Of a DNA stretch of 9,071 nucleotides, positions 6,858 to 9,071 are shown piece after piece. Each line of letters opens with the position of its first letter. Position 1 is the stretch's first letter. The position numbers were made by a program, and so were the translations under genes. The stretch comes from Candidatus Heimdallarchaeota archaeon (lineage in GTDB: Archaea; Asgardarchaeota; Heimdallarchaeia; JABLTI01): assembly GCA_023128635.1 (NCBI GenBank), contig JAGMDP010000166.1, forward strand, positions 1 through 9,071, read 5' to 3'. The notes under the pieces were generated by a model. It did no database searches. It had not been told where the DNA came from and saw only the letters and a program-made list of their open reading frames with translations.

Positions 6858-8228
6858 CTAATTGGAATTCCTCATCAAGTTCAATTCTTCAAAGAAAACA
6901 TCTGGTTTCACAAAAATGAACATTAAGATTACAGTAACCAAATAAAATCCTAAAGCAACAAGACCACAATAAGCAAAATTTTCTGATAAATTCCAAACAA
7001 AAGTAGCAATTAGTGCGTTTGCCATTAAAAGACTAATTTGTCCAAATGCATTATTTATGGCTACCGCTGTTCCTTTTGATTTTGGTACAACTTGAGTAAC
7101 ATAAGCATTATAGCTTCCCATTGAAATTCCAGCAAAGAAATTTACTAGGATTATACCACTAATTGCCATAGGAATATTGCGTGTAATTTCTCCCAAAAAT
7201 GGGAAAAGAATAATGGATATACCTGTAAGGATTGTACCAGTTATGATAATTTTCCGCTTCCCAATTTTATCAGCAATATAACTAAAAATTGTATTACTAA
7301 TTAATGCCGTAACACCACCTCCTAAGAAAACTAACCCTATTTGGGTTTTACTAAGACCAGCATCGTAGCCATTCCAAAATGTGTCTTGATCTAACCATGT
7401 TGACAACAAAGTAATCATTCCAAATAATCCTCCCCTTTGAAAGAGTGTAATAAAGAATACCCCTAGCGCATATTTGTTCTGTAGCACAAGTTTCATTCTT
7501 GTGAAGTAACTAAGACCTTCATCATTATTCTGTAACACTTCACTTTTTGCTTCTTCTTGCTCAGGTATCTTTTCATTTTTATCAGCAACTGGTGTAATCC
7601 TTTTACCTTTGATTCTGGGAACGATTAGCATTATTAGAACAAAAACAATAAAGCTTAGAATTGCCATAATGCCTACACCCCATTGCCAAATTAATTTCTC
7701 TGCAACAAGAGCAATTAATGGCACGGCAACAATTGTTGCCACATAAAACGAAGACATAATTAATCCAATCGCTGTTGAGAGTTTCTTTTTTGGAAAATAA
7801 TCTCCCGCGTAGGCAATAGCTGCTGGACCAAAACAAGCTCCGCCAATTCCTGCAATAGCTTGACTAAAAGCCATAAGCCAGAATCTTGTTGCTATAGCTA
7901 AAAGCATTATTGCTACTGCAAAAATAAACATGCCTGTATACATTACGATTTTGTACCCAATTCGTTCCATAAGTGGTCCAACAAGCAATGAAAAAACTGC
8001 CGCTGTTGCACTATAAACTATAAACATTATAACAACAATTTCTACGGGTTCGCCAATGGAATCACTAATATAAGGAACAAACATTTGAAGAGCTGTTACT
8101 GTTGATCTCATTGTAAACATAATTAGAAATAGTACTCCTAAAACTAGATATATCTTCAAAAAATTCTTCCAATTTTTCTCTTTAGTAAATGTATTTTCGT
8201 TTTCGGAAGATATTTCTAGTTCAGTCAT
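6858..8228 (-). CDS. MFS transporter, 12 membrane helices, exporter-like
   Basis: This is a major facilitator superfamily transporter of the cytoplasmic membrane. Its 456 residues hold twelve hydrophobic segments in two halves of six, joined by a charged loop at about 205-245. The signature of the loop between helices 2 and 3 appears as GPLMERIGYK (84-93), and its second-half copy as SYIADKIGKRK (316-326). The segment GIGGACFGPAAIAYAGDYFP (127-146) resembles the helix 4 region of drug and sugar exporters of the AraJ/arabinose-efflux type, so proton-driven export is my inference. The substrate cannot be read from sequence. The ATG at 8228 has GGATGAG eight bases upstream and lies only four bases after the VOC gene stop, so the two are co-transcribed. 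Cytosolic termini are likely. Confidence 0.9.
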   Translation of the reverse strand: MTELEISSENENTFTKEKNWKNFLKIYLVLGVLFLIMFTMRSTVTALQMFVPYISDSIGEPVEIVVIMFIVYSATAAVFSLLVGPLMERIGYKIVMYTGMFIFAVAIMLLAIATRFWLMAFSQAIAGIGGACFGPAAIAYAGDYFPKKKLSTAIGLIMSSFYVATIVAVPLIALVAEKLIWQWGVGIMAILSFIVFVLIMLIVPRIKGKRITPVADKNEKIPEQEEAKSEVLQNNDEGLSYFTRMKLVLQNKYALGVFFITLFQRGGLFGMITLLSTWLDQDTFWNGYDAGLSKTQIGLVFLGGGVTALISNTIFSYIADKIGKRKIIITGTILTGISIILFPFLGEITRNIPMAISGIILVNFFAGISMGSYNAYVTQVVPKSKGTAVAINNAFGQISLLMANALIATFVWNLSENFAYCGLVALGFYLVTVILMFIFVKPDVFFEELNLMRNSN

Positions 8229-8232
8229 TAAT

Positions 8233-8625
8233 CTAGCTCATCCTTTGAGGTGGAAAGGGATGTAAGAAGTATTGGATTTCAACCGTTATACCATTGGGAT
8301 CTTCTGCGAAGAAATTGTATATTTTAAACTTCTTGTTTTCTGTTGGAGGATTTTTAATTTTAACATTTTTAGCTTTTAGGTTCTCAAACCATTGATCCAC
8401 TTCTTCTGTAGAATCACACACAAACGTCAAACAAACTGTGTTTTTATCCTTATCAAGATACTCATGTGAACAGAACCCTAAGTAAGATCCCTTAGAAGTT
8501 TCAAATATTCGACATTGCTCTTGATCTACAACGAGCTTGCATTTTAATAGATTAACATAAAATTCTGATGTCTTTTCGAGATTATCTGTCTGAAGAAATG
8601 TTATGGTCGAGCTGAAATTATTCAT
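8233..8625 (-). CDS. VOC-fold protein (glyoxalase/bleomycin-resistance superfamily)
   Basis: This 130-residue protein has two babbb modules of the vicinal oxygen chelate fold: ITFLQTDNLEKTSEFYVNLL near residues 8-27, and after about residue 60 a second module ending in AEDPNGITVEIQYF, the usual DPxG..xE closing strand. The C-terminal Glu metal ligand of the family is present, but the His normally found in the first strand is not, so metal chemistry may be altered or absent. Relatives include dioxygenases, lyases and drug-binding resistance proteins. Placement four bases before an exporter-like MFS gene suggests a shared role in handling a small toxic or signalling compound, which is inference. 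The start ATG has no clear ribosome site. Confidence 0.85.
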   Translation of the reverse strand: MNNFSSTITFLQTDNLEKTSEFYVNLLKCKLVVDQEQCRIFETSKGSYLGFCSHEYLDKDKNTVCLTFVCDSTEEVDQWFENLKAKNVKIKNPPTENKKFKIYNFFAEDPNGITVEIQYFLHPFPPQRMS

Positions 8626-8646
8626 GTTTTATTCCAACACTTATTG

Positions 8647-8661
8647 TTAATTAGTTTTTTT
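8647..8661 (-). promoter_or_regulatory. Putative promoter of the VOC-MFS operon
   Basis: On the - strand seven A (8655-8661), acting as a purine-rich BRE-like element, run into CTAATTAA (8647-8654). The box centre is about 26 bases before the ATG at 8625, the distance expected between a TATA box and a transcript start. Together with the missing ribosome site this suggests a leaderless message. Confidence 0.35.
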
Positions 8662-8665
8662 GAAT

Positions 8666-8682
8666 GAAAGGAAAAAGAAAAG
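8666..8682 (-). terminator. Pyrimidine-rich terminator after the small membrane protein gene
   Basis: On the - strand CTTTTCTTTTTCCTTTC begins about 20 bases after the TAG stop at 8702-8704. It has no stem. It fits an archaeal T-rich terminator just before the next promoter. Confidence 0.4.
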
Positions 8683-8701
8683 TAAGAACAAATTTTCCTC
8701 T

Positions 8702-9061
8702 CTATTTTTCCTTAGTAACAAATGGTCTTTTCAAAGGAGCCCGTTTAATGTATGGATTCATTAGTATAACTAGTAAAAGTAACAATGAAAAGCGTACTCC
8801 TATGAAAATATAATATATAAGATCATTTAACCATAGGAATGTGTTTAATCCAACAAAAACAATTACTAACACTGCCAGTATTATTACAAGAATAGACCAG
8901 ATTATCTCCCGCTTTTGATTTGATTCCAGTTTTGCCCATCTGACAATAGCATAAATAGCTGACCCTCCAAAGATGAATGGGCAAAAAGCAAAGGAAATTA
9001 TATGTGTTTCTTGAGAGATTTCTCCAAGAATTATTAAGAGTGCGGTTATAGATTCAATCAT
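8702..9061 (-). CDS. Small membrane protein of unknown function, three helices
   Basis: I cannot assign a family to this 119-residue protein. Hydrophobic segments lie at about residues 20-40, 53-76 and 80-102, with a short, less certain one at 4-14. The loop after the first helix (RWAKLESNQKR) and the C-terminal tail (KRAPLKRPFVTKEK) are basic, so by the positive-inside rule both should be cytosolic and the N-terminus outside. There is no signal peptidase site or recognisable catalytic motif. An in-frame TAA lies two codons before the ATG at 9061, so the gene is complete although it sits at the window edge. No ribosome site is visible in the few bases upstream. Its own promoter lies outside the window or it follows another gene. 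Confidence 0.65.
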   Translation of the reverse strand: MIESITALLIILGEISQETHIISFAFCPFIFGGSAIYAIVRWAKLESNQKREIIWSILVIILAVLVIVFVGLNTFLWLNDLIYYIFIGVRFSLLLLLVILMNPYIKRAPLKRPFVTKEK

Positions 9062-9071
9062 TGTTTACTAT

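Noticed and set aside
7603..7836. Open frame of 77 codons on the - strand within the MFS gene
   Set aside because: It is an out-of-frame shadow of the transporter with Cys/Arg-rich, non-protein-like composition.
1..9071. CRISPR arrays, tRNA or rRNA genes, insertion sequences
   Set aside because: No regularly spaced repeats, cloverleaf, rRNA core sequence, transposase or terminal inverted repeats were found on reading both strands.

Overview
The window is an AT-rich stretch carrying nine protein genes and no RNA gene, CRISPR array, transposase or other mobile element that I can see. It looks archaeal. Gene ends carry runs of five to seven T with no GC-rich stem, several upstream regions hold TATA-like boxes about 25 bases from the inferred transcript start, Shine-Dalgarno sites are of the GGAGG/GAGGT type, and three of the nine genes appear to start with TTG. 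An Asgard or other mesophilic, low-GC archaeon is my best guess. That placement is inference, and a low-GC bacterium is not strictly excluded.

Left half, + strand (143-4544): a tldD-tldE (pmbA) metalloprotease pair, nearly overlapping and surely one operon, preceded by a cluster of three alternating TTGAAC half-sites. It is followed, after an 85-base gap with its own TATA-like box, by the two subunits of an iron-sulfur L-serine dehydratase, sdaAB-sdaAA, coupled by a TAATG overlap. Together these fit peptide breakdown and serine catabolism to pyruvate and ammonia, although the two pairs seem to have separate promoters.

Right half, - strand (4581-9061), convergent with the left half: reading from the right edge there is a small three-helix membrane protein, a VOC-fold (glyoxalase/bleomycin-resistance type) protein and an MFS exporter-like transporter forming a tight two-gene operon, then a GAF-domain protein with a histidine-kinase phosphoacceptor helix but no ATPase domain, and last a 420-residue protein with a PRC-barrel-like N-terminus and a long helical body of unknown function. 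No intergenic stretch exceeds 142 bases.

The most unusual items are the GAF-phosphoacceptor protein without a kinase domain, its uncharacterised PRC-barrel neighbour, and the phased TTGAAC repeats. I do not see a clearly new multi-gene system. The GAF and PRC pair is the best candidate for undescribed biology.
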